Positions 32,950 to 45,225 are shown, numbered from the stretch's first letter. The stretch is 64,000 bases of DNA from Heterohyrax brucei (GCA_028571685.1 CM053143.1:50027208-50091207); one strand, 5' to 3'. Notes: generated from the letters alone by a model not told the origin. Program-made: numbers and translations.

Positions 32950-35900
32950 TTATAGTGGGGATCTCATACAATATTTGCACTTTTGCCACTGACTGATTTC
33001 ACTCAGCAGAATGTCTTCCTGTTGAAACCAGGTTATGAGATGCTTCCTAAAATCATCACTGTTCTTTATCATCGCATAGTGTTCCACTGAGTATATGTAC
33101 CTTAGTTTGTTTATCCATTCATTTGTTGTTGGGCATCTGGGTTGATTCCATCTTTTTGATGTTGTAGACTGTGCTGCAGTAAACATTCATATGCATATCT
33201 CTGTTCATGTGACTGCCCTTGATTCTGTAGGATATATTCTGAACAGTGGCATTACTGGATCAAATGGCATATGTATTTCCAGCTTTTTAAAGAAGTGCCC
33301 AATTGGTTTTCATAGAGGTTGTACCATTTTACAATCCCACCAGCAGTGTAGGAGGGTTCCAGTCTCTCCACAGCCTCTAACATTTGTTTTTTTGTGTGTT
33401 TCTTAGATCATGCCCAACCTTGTTGGGGTGTGATGATATCTCCTTGTAGTTTTGATTTGGATTTCTCTAATAGCTAATGATTGTGAGCATTTCCTCATGT
33501 GTCTTTTGGCTGCCTGGATGTCCTCTTTAGTGACGTGTCTGTCCATCTCCTTTGCTCATTGCTTAATTGGATTATTTACCTTGTTGATATTTTGCAGTAC
33601 CTTGTAGATTATGGAGATCAGATGTCAGTCCAACACATAGTTACCAAATATTTTTTCCCATCCTATAGATGGTCTCTTAACTCTTCTGATGAAGTCTTTG
33701 GATGACCAAAAGTGTTTGATTCTTACTAGCTCCCATTTATTTATTTTCTCCTCTGTTGATCATGCTTTGTCAAATCTTGAAGTCTCTCTAAATTGTGTAT
33801 TGAAACTCCTATTGTTGACCCTATTCTTGCATGATCTTTATTGTTTTAGGTTTGATATTTAGGTCTTTGATACATTTTGAGTTAGTTTTTGTGTAAGGTG
33901 TAAGATATAGGTGTTGTTTCAATTTCTGCAAATGGATAGCCAATATTGCCAGCGCTGTATGTTAAAGAGACTACCTTTACCCCAGTTTACGATCTTAGGG
34001 CCTTTGTTAAGTACCAACTGTTTCATAAGAGTATGGTGACATCACTGGGGTCTCAGCTCTCGTCTATTGATCTGTATGTCTCTTTTTGTACAAGTACCAG
34101 GCTGTTTTGACTGCTGTGGCTGTTTTGACTACTGTGGGAGTGTAGTAGGTTCTAGGGTTGGGTAGTGTGAGGCCTCCCACTGTGTTCCTGTTCTTTAGTA
34201 GTGCTTTGCTTGTCCAGGGTTTCTTGCACTTCCAAACAAAGTTGGTGATTTGTTTCTCCATTTAATTAAAAAATGTCACTGGAATTTGTATTGGGATTGC
34301 ATTGTATATGTAGATTGCTTTGAGTAAAATAGCCATTTTCACAATGTTAAGTCTTCCTATTCGTGAGCAGGGTAGGTTTCTCCATTTATGTAAGTCTCTC
34401 TTAGTTTCTTGCAGTAAGGTCTTGTAGTTTTTTTCTATATAAGTCTCTTGTTTCTCTAGTTAGATTTATTCCTAGGTATTTTGTCTCCTTAGGGGTATGG
34501 TAAATGGTTATGCTTTGGTAATTTCTTCTTTGATGATCTGTTTGTTGGTATGAAGAAATCCTACTGATTGACTTATGTTTATCTTGTATCCTGATACTTT
34601 GCTGAATTCTCCTATGAGTATGAGTACTTATGGAGTCTTTAGGAATCTCTGTGTATACAATTATCATCTGCAAATAGGGAGATTTTTCCTTCTTTGCTGA
34701 TGTGGATGCCTTTATTTGTCTTGTCTAATTGCTCTGGCTAGAACTTCTAGTATGATGTTGAATAGAAGTGATGAGAGTGGGTATCCTTGTCTAGTTCTCA
34801 TTCTCAAAGGGAATTCTTTCAATCCGTCTCCATTCAAGATGATGTAGGCTGTTGGCTTTGCATAGATTCCCCTTATTGCATTGAGGAATTTCCCCTGTTT
34901 TCTGTCTTGCTGAGAATTTTTACCATGAATGGGTGTTGGACTTTGTCGAATGCCTTTTTTGCAACAATTGGTGATTCTTATCTTTTGTGTTATTTATGTG
35001 GTTGATCACATTCATTGTTTTTCTAATGTCGAACCATCGTTGCATCCCTGGTATGAATCCAACTTGGTCATGATGAATTATTTTTTGATATGTTGTTGAA
35101 TTTTATTGGCTAGGATTTTGTCAAAGATTTTTGCATCTAGGTTCAAGAGTGATACTGGTCTGTAATTTTCTTTTTTAGTGGGATCTTTCCTTGGCTTTGG
35201 TATCAGGGTTATGCTGGCTTCATGGAATGAATTTGGGAGTATTCCATCCTTTTCTATGCTGTGAAATAGTCTCAGTAGTATCGGAGTTAACTCTTCTCTA
35301 AAATTTGGTAGAACTCTCTGGTAAATTCATCTGGGCCAGGAATTTTTTTGATTGGTATTTTTTATGACTTTTTCAGTCTCTTTTTTTTTGTGATGGGTTT
35401 ATTAAGTTGTTCTCCTTCTCATTGTGTTAATTTTGGTAGGTGATATGAATTTAGGAATTTGTCTATTTCCTGTAAGTTCAAATCTGTTAAAGTACAGTCT
35501 TTGGTAGTGTTCTGTTATAGTACTTTTGATCTCAGCTGGGTCTGTTATGACATCTCCCATCTCATTTCTTATTTGGGCTATTTGTTTCCTTTCCTGTTTT
35601 TTCTTTTCTAAGTTTAGCCAGCAGTGTATCAATTTTGTTGATCTTTTCAAAATACCAGCTTTTGGTTTTGTTAATTTTTTAAGTTGTTGTTCTGTTCTCT
35701 AATTCATTTAGTTCTGCTCTAATCTTTATGATCTGTTTCCTCCTGGTGCTTGAGGGGTTCCTCTGTTGCTCTCTTTCTACTTGTTCAACCTGTAGGGTTA
35801 ATTGTTTGGTTTGGGTCCTTCCTTCCTCCTGGATGTGTGCATTTATAGAGATAAATTGACCTCTGAGCACTGCTTTGGCTATATCCCATAGGTTCTGGTA

Positions 35901-37500
35901 GGATGTGTTTTCATTCTCATTGGATTTCATAAATTTCTTTATTTCATCATTGATTTCATCTTTAACTCATGGCTTTTTGAGCAAGGTGTTGTTCAGTTTT
36001 CATGAGTTCCAGTTTCTATCTATGTTTTTTCTGCTATTGATTTCTACTTTTCTGGCTTTGTGGTCTGACAAGATGCTTTGCAGTAATTCAGTGATTTGGA
36101 TTTTATTGAGACTTGCTTTATGTCCCAACACATGGTCTATTCTGGAAAATCTTCCATGTGCATTGGAGAAGAAGGTATATTTATCTGTCGATGGAAAAAA
36201 AGTTGTGCATGTTTTGATGAGGTCTAGTTGGTTAATTGTCACATTAAGATCTGTGTCTTTACTGACCTTTTTTCTGGATGATCTGTCTATTACTGAAAGT
36301 GGAGTATTGAAGTCTCCAGTTATTAATGTGGTGTGAGCTGTCTCATTTTTCAGTGTAGTCAGTGTTCACTGTATTCAGATGAACTGGTATTGGGTGCGTA
36401 AATATTTAATATTGTTAAGTGCTGTTTGTGTATTGAACCTTTCAGTAATAAGTAGCGACCATCTGTCATGGATTCAGTTGTGTCCTCCCAAAAATCTATG
36501 TAGCGCTGTGGCTGGACCATGATTCTGATTATTTTGATTTTCCTCCATTTTGTGATTTTCCTATACTGTATGTTAAAGGATTAGGGTGGTACTGTAAACC
36601 CCTTTATAGGATCACATCCCTTGTCCGCTGTAAAAGGAGTTTCCCTGAACTATGACTTGCACTATCTTTTATCCTTTCATCCTACAAGACATAAAAGGAA
36701 AGGGAAGCAGGCAGAGAACTGGAAGCTTCACACCATCAAGAAAGCAACACCAGGTGAAGAGCATGTCCTTAAGGTCTGAGGTTCCTGTGCCAAGGTGCAC
36801 CCTGAACAGAGATTGTTGCAACACAAGGACTTTCCTCCAGAGCCATCAAGGGGGTGTGCCTTCCCCTGGAGCAGATGTCTTGAATTTGGACTTGTGTAAG
36901 AATAAACTCTCCTGTGTTACAGCTGTCCACTCATGGTATTTCTGTTAGAGCAGTACTAGCTGACTAAAACACCATTGTTGTCCATGATTAAAATCTGTTT
37001 TATCTGAGATTACTATTGCTGTACTATTGCTCTTCTTTCTTAGCTTAGTATATGTTATTCTATCCTTTAGTTTTCAGTTTGTTCCTATCTTTGAGTCTAA
37101 GATATGTTTCCTGTAAACAACATATAGACAGGTCATGTCTTTTGATCCATGATGTCACTTGTTGTTTCTTTATTGGAGTGTTTAGTCCATTTACATTCAG
37201 TGTAGTTATTGATACGTATGTGTTTAGTGCTGTCATTTTGGTGTATTTATTTTTGTGTTTGTGTTTTCTGTGTTGCTGTTAATATTCTCTTCTGGGTCAA
37301 TCTTCTTTATGGGTTTACTTTTCATCTTTTCAGTGTAGATTTTGTGTTTGTTCAGACTCCTGTATTATGTTTCTTGTTTTGGTATGTTGCATTGTTATTG
37401 TACTTTGCAGCCACCCATATACTCCCCTTTAAGATTCTAAGTTTAAACCCAGCTTTGACTTCTGCATATCTTTTTAACTTCCTCTCCATCTGAAAGGACT
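32950..37500 (-). pseudogene. L1 ORF2 remains (endonuclease and reverse transcriptase)
   Basis: Antisense frames in ORF2 order: endonuclease near 36242-36000 (YTFFSNAHGRFSRIDHVLGH then ILSDHKARK, the SDH catalytic motif), a linker near 35930-35402 (EIKSTITEHYQRLY), reverse transcriptase near 35340-34401 (FADD-type site around 34680, then [18 protein letters not shown]), and the C-terminal part (NFVWKCKKPW at 34261, NQPRCPTTNEWINKLRYIYS at about 33130). Many stops and frameshifts. The LTR at 36464-36971 interrupts the endonuclease region. Usual product is about 1,275 residues with endonuclease, RT and a cysteine-rich end. Confidence 0.8.
36464..36971 (+). mobile_element. Solo LTR, MaLR-like, inside the antisense L1
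   Basis: 508 bp starting TGTCATGGATTCAGTTGTGT and ending GTATTTCTGTTAGAGCAGTA with CTAGCTGACTAAAACA. Flanks CCATC (left) and CCATT (right) are a 5-bp target duplication with one change, as expected for ERVL/MaLR. It carries GGAAAGGGAAGCAGGCAGAG and CCTTCCCCTGGAGCAGATGT, common to the family. Third layer of a nest: LTR in L1 in L1. Confidence 0.8.
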
Positions 37501-37666
37501 GTAACTACTGTAGTATATCCCTCTGTTCAGTGTGATGGTGTCATAGTTTTCATGATGTTCACCAGTTCCTTTCTTTTAATACTGTAGCTTTGATTGAGTT
37601 TCGTGGCTTCCCTAACTGAGCAGAATCCCAGATGCTTTGTCCTGCGTTACCTCCTTAAATATACAC

Positions 37667-38404
37667 TTAATGATTTTGTTTTTCTAAGCAAAGAACTTCT
37701 TTCAGTATTTCTTGTAGGTTTGGTTTGGTTTTCACAAAGTCTTTAAGCTTCTGTTTATGTGAGAATGTCTTAGTTTCATCTTCATATTTGAGAGACAATT
37801 TTTCAGGATATATAATTCTTGGTTGGAGGTTTTTCTCCCTCAAGACACTGAATGTGTCATCCCACTGCCTCCTTGCCAACATTGTTTCTGCCTAGAAGTC
37901 AGCCAAAAGCCTACAGGGCTTCCTTCTGAATGTTAGCTTTGCTTTGAGTCTCACTGTATTTAAGAGAAGCTGTTTATGTTTTATTTTATTTAGCTCGATT
38001 ATAATATGTCTTGGTTTCTTTCTTTTGGGGTCGTGTTTTTGTGGCATTCGATACATGTCTTGGATATCTATATTCTCTTCTTTCACAATTTCAGGGAGGT
38101 TTTCTATCAGCAAGTCAACAGCAATACTCTGTATGTTTTCAGCTATCCCTCCCTTTTCAGGAACTCCAATTAATCGTAAATTATTCCTCTTGATAGAATT
38201 CCATGTGTTTATTAATGCTTCTTCATTTTTCTTATTTCTTTTCTCTGATTTGTCCTCATAGATGCTGGTGTCAGTTGCTGTACCCTGAAGGTCACTAAGT
38301 CTGACTTCCATCTCCTCAATTCTCCTCTTTTGGCTTTGGATTGAATTGTCTAATTCTGTAATTTTGTTATTGATCTCCTGGATTCTAGATTGTTGTTCCA
38401 TCAA
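37667..38404 (-). pseudogene. L1 ORF1 remains (RNA-binding coiled-coil protein)
   Basis: A 170-codon antisense frame (38404-37892) begins with a coiled coil (RIQEINNKITELDNSIQSQ), continues to the RRM start (KRNNLRLIGVPEKGG), the IQDMYRMPQKHDPKR stretch and HIIIELNKIKHKQLLLN, then meets a stop. The C-terminal domain follows nearby (37882-37667: MLARRQWDDTFSVLREKNLQ, then RIIYPEKLSLKYE). ORF1p normally forms trimers that coat L1 RNA. The N-terminus before 38404 and continuity at 37890 are lost, so it is not functional. Confidence 0.82.
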
Positions 38405-39634
38405 TTCAATAGCTTGCTTAAATTTTCATTTTGCTCTGCTGTATTTTGTTTGATCTCTGTGAGGGCTAGGTTAAATTCTTTTGTTCTAAACCTCCAGCAG
38501 TTTTGAAAAGGCTTCTTCATCAGGGAAGCTTTTCATTCTTTATTTGGGGAATTTTCTGTAGCCATGGTGGACTGTTTCTTTAAATGATTAGTAATAGTTT
38601 GTTGCCATCAGGCCATCTAGAGGCTCTGGTGTTACATCAACAGGAGCTGAGGCATAGTTATGAGAAGGTTGTTCGTTACCAGCCACCTCTGTGTACTCTA
38701 GTGACTGGCCCCAGTGAACTCCCTGGCAACCCTGCACCATATCCTAGGGCTTCCTAGATGTCCAGAGTGCTCTGTTCAATTATTAATTCGGGCTTTAATT
38801 CACTCCTACTGGCTGGCAAGGACAGCTCTCTGCTTATGAATTCATTGGGGGACCATCAACCAGCCCTTGATATGTGTCAGCAAAGGCTGGAAGAGATGCT
38901 GCTGGGCTACTTAGCAGTGATTTCTCCAGGCAGTCTTATTTTAAGAAGCTGGGAGCTGACTGACAGCTGCTGAAATCAGTCAGGCCATCCAGTGTGCCAG
39001 GCCTCACCTTCTGCTAACAACTGAAGCACGTCTTCAGCCGTCCCCAGGTGGTAAGATCTAGTTCAACTAGGGAAGGGTTACAGCCTTGCTGCCATCTCAG
39101 CTTGGGAATTAACCCCTGTTGAGGCTTCTAGCTAGGTGACTTTGCCTCCCAGCCAACCAGGATGGCATCCCGGCTGAGGTGCCTTTCCCACCATGAAACC
39201 GCAGAACCTATGGTGCAGTTCAGAAAAGAGAGGTTGGCGGGGCAATGCTGCCCTCAGTCACCAGCTGTGCTCTCAAAGTGGCTATCCTATGTACTGTCTC
39301 TCTGTAGTGCTATACACTGTTTACTTTAGCACTGCAGTTCAGCACATTAGCTGGCTCTTGCCCATCCGCTGCCTGCTGGATAACAAAGAAGGCATCAATA
39401 CCTGCAGTCCACCCAAAGTGGTGAGTCAGCAGGAGTGGGGCTCAGCGTGCATTGTGTGGTTAAAGAGAGGTAGTTTCCTGTTTAGTTGCATACAGTCAAA
39501 TCCGACAACCCTGTGCCATATCCTAGGGCTTCCTAGATATCCAGAGTGCTCTGTTCAATTATTAGTTCAGGACTTAGTTCTCAGAGGAAATTGAAGAGAC
39601 ATGTGTCTAGTCCACCATCTTGGCCCCACCCCTC
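38405..39634 (-). promoter_or_regulatory. L1 5' UTR / internal promoter region
   Basis: About 1.2 kb between the ORF1 remains and the L1 5' end. It is richer in G+C than the surroundings. The terminal 5' sequence GGGGCCAAGATGGTGGACTA (antisense of 39607-39627) contains a CAAGATGG core, the kind of YY1 site found at the start of other mammalian L1s. A related block CCCTGCACCATATCCTAGGG at 38729 recurs near 39510 (CCCTGTGCCATATCCTAGGG), hinting at duplicated promoter units. Two open frames here (71 and 133 codons on +) are chance. Confidence 0.6.
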
Positions 39635-41866
39635 ACAAATCACCAACTTGGTTTGGAAAGGGAAGAAACCTTTAATAAATAAAACACTACCGAAGAAGAG
39701 GAACCCAGCAAGAGGCCTCAGACTACCTAATCCTAGAACCTACTACACTGCCATGGTTGCCAAAACAGCCTGGTACTGGTACAAAAAGAGACATATAGAC
39801 CAATGGAACAGAATTGAGACCCCAGAAATAGCACTGTCCTCTTATGAACAGTTGATATTTGACAAAGCCTGAAAACTCATAAACTGAAGTAAAAATAGCC
39901 TCTTTAAACAAATAGTGTTGGCAAAATTGAATATCCATCTCAAAAAACTGAAACAGGACCTATATCTCACACATTACACAAAAACTTTCTCAAAATGGAT
40001 CAAAGACCTAAATATCAAACCTAAAACAATAAAGATCATGCAAGAAAAAATAGGGTCAACAATGGAAATTCTAGTACACAGCTTAGATAGACTTCAGAAT
40101 CTGACAAAGCACAACCAACAGAAGAGAAAATAGATAAATGGGAACTACTAAGAATCAAACACTTCTGCTTCTCCAAAGTCTTTATCAAGAGAGTTAAAAA
40201 ACTACCTACAGAGTGGGAAAAAATATTTGGCAACTATATGTGAGACTCATGTCTTGCTTCCATAATCTACAAGGTATTGTGAAATACCAACAAGAAAAAG
40301 GTAAATAACCCAATTAAGCAATGTGCAATGGAGATGGGCACACACCTCATCAAGGAAGACATCTAGGTAGCCAAAAGACACATGAGGAAATGCTCACACT
40401 CATTAGCTGTCAGAGAAATCCAAATACCATGTCACCCCAGCAAGGTTGATCATAATCCAAAAAACAAAAAACAACAAATACTAGCGAGGCTGTGGAGAGA
40501 TGGGAACTCTCCTACACTGCTGGTGGTATTGCAATTTGTTACAACCTCTTTGGAAAGTCATTTGGCTCTTCCTTCAAAAGCTAATAGTAGAAATAACATT
40601 TGATCCAGTAATCCCACTACCCAGAATATATCCTACGGAAATAAAGATTGTCACACAAACGGATACATGCACACAAATGTTTATTGAGGCGCTGCCCACA
40701 ATAGCAAAGAAATGGTATCAACCTAGATGCCCAGCAGCAGATGGATAGAAAAAAAATACAGTATACACACTCCCTGGAATACTATCCAATGATTAGTAAC
40801 AATGATGATTTCAGGAAGCATCACATAACTGGTTTCAACTGGAAAACATTATGCTGAGTGAAATCAGTCAGTGGCAAAAGGGCACTATTGTATGAGATCC
40901 CCGCTATGAGGACTTACAAATAGACTTATGCACAGAAGAAAAGACTCTGAGTGCTACAAGAATGGGGAGGGAGGGAGAAGGTTGGACATAGATAGTCAAT
41001 AGAAATTTGGTTAGATGAAAGCGGTGACAGCATACAGAGCAGGTCAGCTTAACTGGACTTCATCACAAACTGAAAGGTTTTGTAAGCTCAACCTAATACT
41101 TCAAAGGATAGAGTAGCAAAGACAGGGGTCCCAGGACCACATATGCAGAGGACATCAAAGCCAATGGGCATAACTTGTCTATTGCTAAGAGAGTCTTCTG
41201 CATTCCATATTGGTGAGTGGCATCTGGGGTCTTAAAAGCTAGCAAGCTGCCATCTGAGGTATACCAAATGGTCCCAACTCATCCAGAACAGATGATCACT
41301 GAAAAGAAATGAAGATATCAATTAAAAAGAGCCCAGGACACAGAAGTACCCATGTGAATGGAAGACGGTATCAACATGAGACCGGAAGAACCAGATGGTG
41401 CCCATACCACCAAAGACAGCGGTGATGGGGGACACAATGTAGAGTCCCTGGTGCAACATGAGAAAAAAAGGTCTGCAGCCCAAGAACTCTAATGAAAGAC
41501 CTGAATTGATGATCTGAGCGTCTGGATGGTCCCCTGGGAACATGGCTTCTAGACCTGCAGCTGTCCCCAGCCAGAAACCAGTAATGAGTCAATGCTTCAG
41601 AAAAGAATGGAATGGACTTGGGGACACAGTTTGAACATACGGTATGCGTATCTTAATGGTTCTATGCATTTACAGGAGGCTGCCCTACTGGTCTCTTTCT
41701 AGATGTGGGGGGTTGTGACAGATGCTTGAGAAGAGGATATTATGTATAGAGAGTGAAAAGTCACCAGGTGGGGAAAACGGATGGAGCTGCAGATAGTTGG
41801 GCATGCAAAACCAATTTGGATTGTATATTTTCACTTAATCACAATTAAAAATAATAAAGTATAAAA
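39635..41866 (+). repeat. Truncated L1, right half (ORF2 end and 3' UTR)
   Basis: Continues the sense L1 interrupted at 31962: [20 protein letters not shown] and [20 protein letters not shown] belong to the ORF2 C-terminal half, then TLLHCWWYCNLLQPLWK near 40505 and NQPRCPAADG near 40720, followed by a 3' UTR ending CACTTAATCACAATTAAAAA. Frames are broken by stops. Confidence 0.85.
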
Positions 41867-42925
41867 TAAACTGCAGAGCAGTACATTCAAAAAGCAAACA
41901 ACTTATTTGATGCATTTGACTCTCCCTACGGCGGTTTTTCTATATGTACTACAAGTTTATGCATTCTGACCTTCATGTTAAAAGTGTTTATTAATAGCTT
42001 TCAAAAATGAACTTTAGATTAGGCCTCAGTACTCTGCTTTGTTATGTGCCATTGTTGATTGATTAAGCATCAGAGCTTTCTTCTGAAAATATATTCTTTC
42101 AAAACTTAGTACATGTATTCCTTGGTTTCCAAATTAGGTTGTACTCTTCAAATCTTGAAAATACTTGACTGTTCTCTCTGCTTTGTAATAAATTCTTAAA
42201 ATTTGACTGTTTGCTTCATTCTTACCTATTTGCTACAGTTAGAAAAACATTAGAAATAAAACTAGATATAAGCATGGCCATAAGATATTTAGAATGCAAG
42301 AGTCTTCTCTGCACTGGTTTTGCCAAATTTGGAAATCTCTCCTTCTCTGGCAGTTGGCAATTAAATATGATTTCCAGGTACCTGTGATTTCTTATGATCT
42401 ACCTATAAGTTACTAACACCATAATTAAATGTAGCGCAAAGTAATTAAAATAATTTTCCCATAGGAAGTAATTTATCATCTTCCCAACATCAAGTATCAG
42501 AAACTTTCAAAGAATTTTAATTCTTCTCTAATACCTTGTTTTAATTTGAACTGTTTTCAGTTTGCAAAATTTTATTAATTCATCTGTAATTATTGTCTTT
42601 AATATATGAAACAGAAATCTGAAATGCCAAGAGGAAACAATTTTAATAAGTACTTATTAATGTGTAGCTTTTGTAACTGTAGTATATCTCTATTGATGTT
42701 AGTTGAATTAGGTTATTACTTTTCTAAATTAAATAAAAAAATAAGATTTGATTTGCCAGTAGCAAATATATAAAAATGCATGTTTGTATTGACATACATA
42801 AGGATAGACAATTTGCTCACAATACAGAAATCGTGTAAATTCAGAAGTATTTTTTCATAGTAATGATAGCATTTGAAGTCAGTGGTGAAAAGACAACACT
42901 GAAACAGTTGAATGTTACTTAAAGT
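41867..42925. other. AT-rich DNA, nothing recognised
   Basis: 1 kb without a recognisable exon or repeat. Confidence 0.45.
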
Positions 42926-43500
42926 GTGTCTTATTCTATACATAAAATAAATTCCAGCTTGATTAAAGGGCTAACTATAAAAAAGAATGCACTAGAAGAA
43001 ATAAGTTATTTTTTTTTTTACTTGGAATGGAGTCTTTCTAATCAAAACATGAAACTCAGAAGCCAAAATGGAAAATATTTGTTGATTTATTTAACCATAA
43101 AAATTAAAAGTCTGTATGAAGAAAGATATTAAACAAATGACACACAGGGAAAATAAAGCAAAGGATTAATATATATAATTAACAGAGTTCCACAAATTAA
43201 GAATAAGGTTAGCAACCCAATAGAAAAATGGACAAAGTGTGTGGAACAACAGTTCACAAAAGCAGAAATACAAAGCACCTTTAAATATAAAAGCAAGTCA
43301 GCCTCACTAGTGGCTGACAATGTGAAAATTTAAGCAATAATTATACCCTAGAAATTGGCAAAAATGTAAAATATAGTTAACATCCAATGTCTGCAAATAT
43401 GTGGTAAAACAGGCGATATCACGGAACATTGGTGAGAATATCAACTGGTAATTTTTTTTTGTAAGGTAATGTGGCAGTACGTAACAAAACTTCACCAGTG
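42926..43500 (+). repeat. Old L1 (L1M-type) ORF2 end
   Basis: AACTCAGAAGCCAAAATGGA, TGACACACAGGGAAAATAAA, GCAACCCAATAGAAAAATGG and GTCAGCCTCACTAGTGGCTG follow the L1 ORF2 C-terminal order in sense, highly decayed. Confidence 0.6.
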
Positions 43501-43599
43501 CAGACCCTTCTGCAGTGCCGAGTACAGAATCTGTGCGTGCACACGTGTAAACACTCCTTGTGCAGGTGGCGCCCTTCATCTCTTCAGCTGTGACTGGAA

Positions 43600-43870
43600 T
43601 GGTAGCCTCTTTCACTTCCGTCTCTCTGCCTTTACTGTTTCTCCCACTCTTTTCCTTTTCTCATGCTGCTCTCACAGTGATTTTCCAAAAAAGACAAATA
43701 TGCCCATGGCCCTACGTACTTAAAGATTTTTGTTATATTGTTGCCTGCGGATTTTTCACCATCTTTCTTCTGCCTTATTTATTACCAGCAAACCATCTTC
43801 ACCTCCATTCTTCATGTCACCCGTGCTCCAACCACGTTGAATAGCCTCCTCCCCAAATAAGTCAAACATG
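43600..43870 (+). repeat. L2 LINE fragment
   Basis: TCATGCTGCTCTCACAGTGA, TTTTCCAAAAAAGACAAATA and the CACGTTGAATAGCCTCCTCC stretch fit the L2 3' region as I know it. Old and diverged. Confidence 0.5.
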
Positions 43871-43964
43871 CTCCACCAACATTGGTGAAATAAATATATG
43901 CATGTTTAAAATCAGATAATCAGTACTATACAGAAAATTTTTAGTAAGCCAGTATGATAATGAC

Positions 43965-44190
43965 TGGGTAGATAGAGATTAGGTGGGTGCGGAAGGTCTT
44001 GAGGGGAAATGAATCTTTGAATCTTAAGATGTGATCTAATGAAAAAAAGATTCATTTCAGGAGAAGGAACCACTACAAGCAGAGAAACAGCTGGTGCGAA
44101 GACCCCAAAGCAAGGATACCCTTAGTATGTTTGAAGTAAAAGGAATACTATGTGAAATGAAGGCCTAAAGTAGCGACACCGATATACTAC
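43965..44190 (+). repeat. Old unnamed interspersed repeat (family X), 5' part
   Basis: AGGAGAAGGAACCACTACAA followed by GCAGAGAAACAGCTGGTGCG resembles the centre of family X; the 3' part continues at 44780-44960 after other insertions. Confidence 0.4.
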
Positions 44191-44209
44191 ATTAAGCAGT
44201 GCCCACTGC

Positions 44210-44510
44210 CACAGCAAACAAACTCTGAAATCTCAGTGACATAACACAACAAAAGTCATTTATTTCTCATGTTGTGTGTCCAAGGCAGGTTGGCAGGAGA
44301 GCTCTGCTGGTGGAGATTCTACCCTAAAGCACACGATTTTCTGAGATCCCTGGAACAAGGAAGAAGAGGGTTAGAAGAGGCGCTCTGGCTCGTAACTAAT
44401 TCAGTTTTAAGTGATACACATCACTTTTTCCACCTCTGTTCATCAGAACTAGCCATGTGAACACAATCTAACTGAGGAAAAATATCTGGCACATACCATG
44501 TTAATTTGTT
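44210..44510 (+). repeat. Old interspersed repeat, unnamed
   Basis: CAAACTCTGAAATCTCAGTG, CATTTATTTCTCATGTTGTG and TCCAAGGCAGGTTGGCAGG form a well-known mammalian repeat layout (hAT or LTR type) that I cannot name with certainty. Confidence 0.4.
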
Positions 44511-44570
44511 ATATAGGAGGCTGGGAAATGTTTGAAGGCATGGAGTATCCGGTGAACACTAATCATCTCT

Positions 44571-44770
44571 GGAACTCTGGCCAGTGTGGTGTTTTAAGAG
44601 CTTGGCAGTTTAAATTCACCAGCTGCTCCTGGGAAACCCAATAGGGCGGTTCTGCTCTGTCCTATATGACTGCTATGATTGGGAATCAGCTGAACAGCAA
44701 CAATTTTTAACTGTCTGCTGTAAACAGCCATGAATCAGATCCGACTCGATGGCATTTGGCTTGGCTGGCT
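44571..44770 (+). repeat. AfroSINE with a second tail
   Basis: Decayed head at 44571, B box CTTGGCAGTTTAAATTCACC, body GGGCGGTTCTGCTCTGTCCT, tail GGGAATCAGCTGAACAGCAA, then a second tail GAATCAGATCCGACTCGATG with GCATTTGGCTTGG. The double tail suggests two overlapping SINE insertions. Confidence 0.75.
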
Positions 44771-44779
44771 GTAAACAGG

Positions 44780-44960
44780 GACCTGATCATTTATAAGCCA
44801 GGTTAAGGAATTTTAAGTATGAATGAAATCCATAGGGAAGTTTTTAAAGGAAAGGTCATTGAATCTGATTTTCCTTTTTAAAGATCGTTCTGGCAGCTGT
44901 GTGGAGAACAGAAGCAAATAAAAAGCTTGGGAACCACCATGAAGGGAATGAAAAGATAAC
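44780..44960 (+). repeat. Family X, 3' part
   Basis: GCCAGGTTAAGGAATTTTAA and TTAAAGATCGTTCTGGCAGC with TGTGTGGAGAACAGAAG are the signature central block of family X. Confidence 0.5.
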
Positions 44961-45225
44961 CAACAGACAGAAGAAAATATTTGTAATTGCTATGTCTAAG
45001 ACTTAGACTATATTAAAAACTCTTCCAACTCAGTAATACAAATAACCTAATTTAAAAATGTGCAAAGAATTTGAATAGACATTTCTCCAAAATAGATAAA
45101 GTAGTGACCAATAAGCATGTAAACAGAGACTCCATGTGACTAGCCATCAGGGAAATAGAAAGCAGAACTTCAGGGAGATACCGCTTCTCACTGTCTCAGT
45201 TAACAAGTATTGGGATGTGGAGAAA
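44950..45225 (+). repeat. Old L1 ORF2 end
   Basis: AACAGACAGAAGAAAATATT, TGCAAAGAATTTGAATAGAC, CTCCATGTGACTAGCCATCA, then ACAAGTATTGGGATGTGGAG: sense L1 3' ORF2. Ends in an A26 run (45226-45251). Confidence 0.65.

Larger units (their letters stand above)
31961..39634 (-). mobile_element. Nearly full-length L1, antisense, inserted in a sense L1
   Basis: Reading right to left: a 5' end GAGGGGTGGGGCCAAGATGG at 39634, about 1.2 kb of 5' UTR, ORF1 remains (38404-37667), ORF2 remains (about 37500-32950) and a 3' UTR ending with a T-rich tail at 31961. About 7.7 kb, of which 508 bp is an LTR inserted at 36464. It is flanked by a duplication of L1 sequence, AAATTCACTAACTT on the left and AAATCACCAACTT on the right, showing target-primed insertion into the sense L1. 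All frames are broken, so it is inactive. Confidence 0.85.

Noticed and set aside
35905-36336. 143-codon sense ORF rich in F, L and S
   Set aside because: It is the complement of the antisense L1 ORF2 endonuclease region.
39193-39594. 133-codon sense ORF
   Set aside because: Complement of the L1 5' UTR; no start context or homology.
31961-41866. Twin-priming inversion as the source of the opposite L1 orientations
   Set aside because: The antisense L1 has its own 5' and 3' ends and a target duplication, so a second insertion explains it better.
44055-44110. TTTCATTTCAG followed by a charged open stretch, as the next SCLT1 exon
   Set aside because: No matching donor, and the sequence belongs to the old family X repeat.
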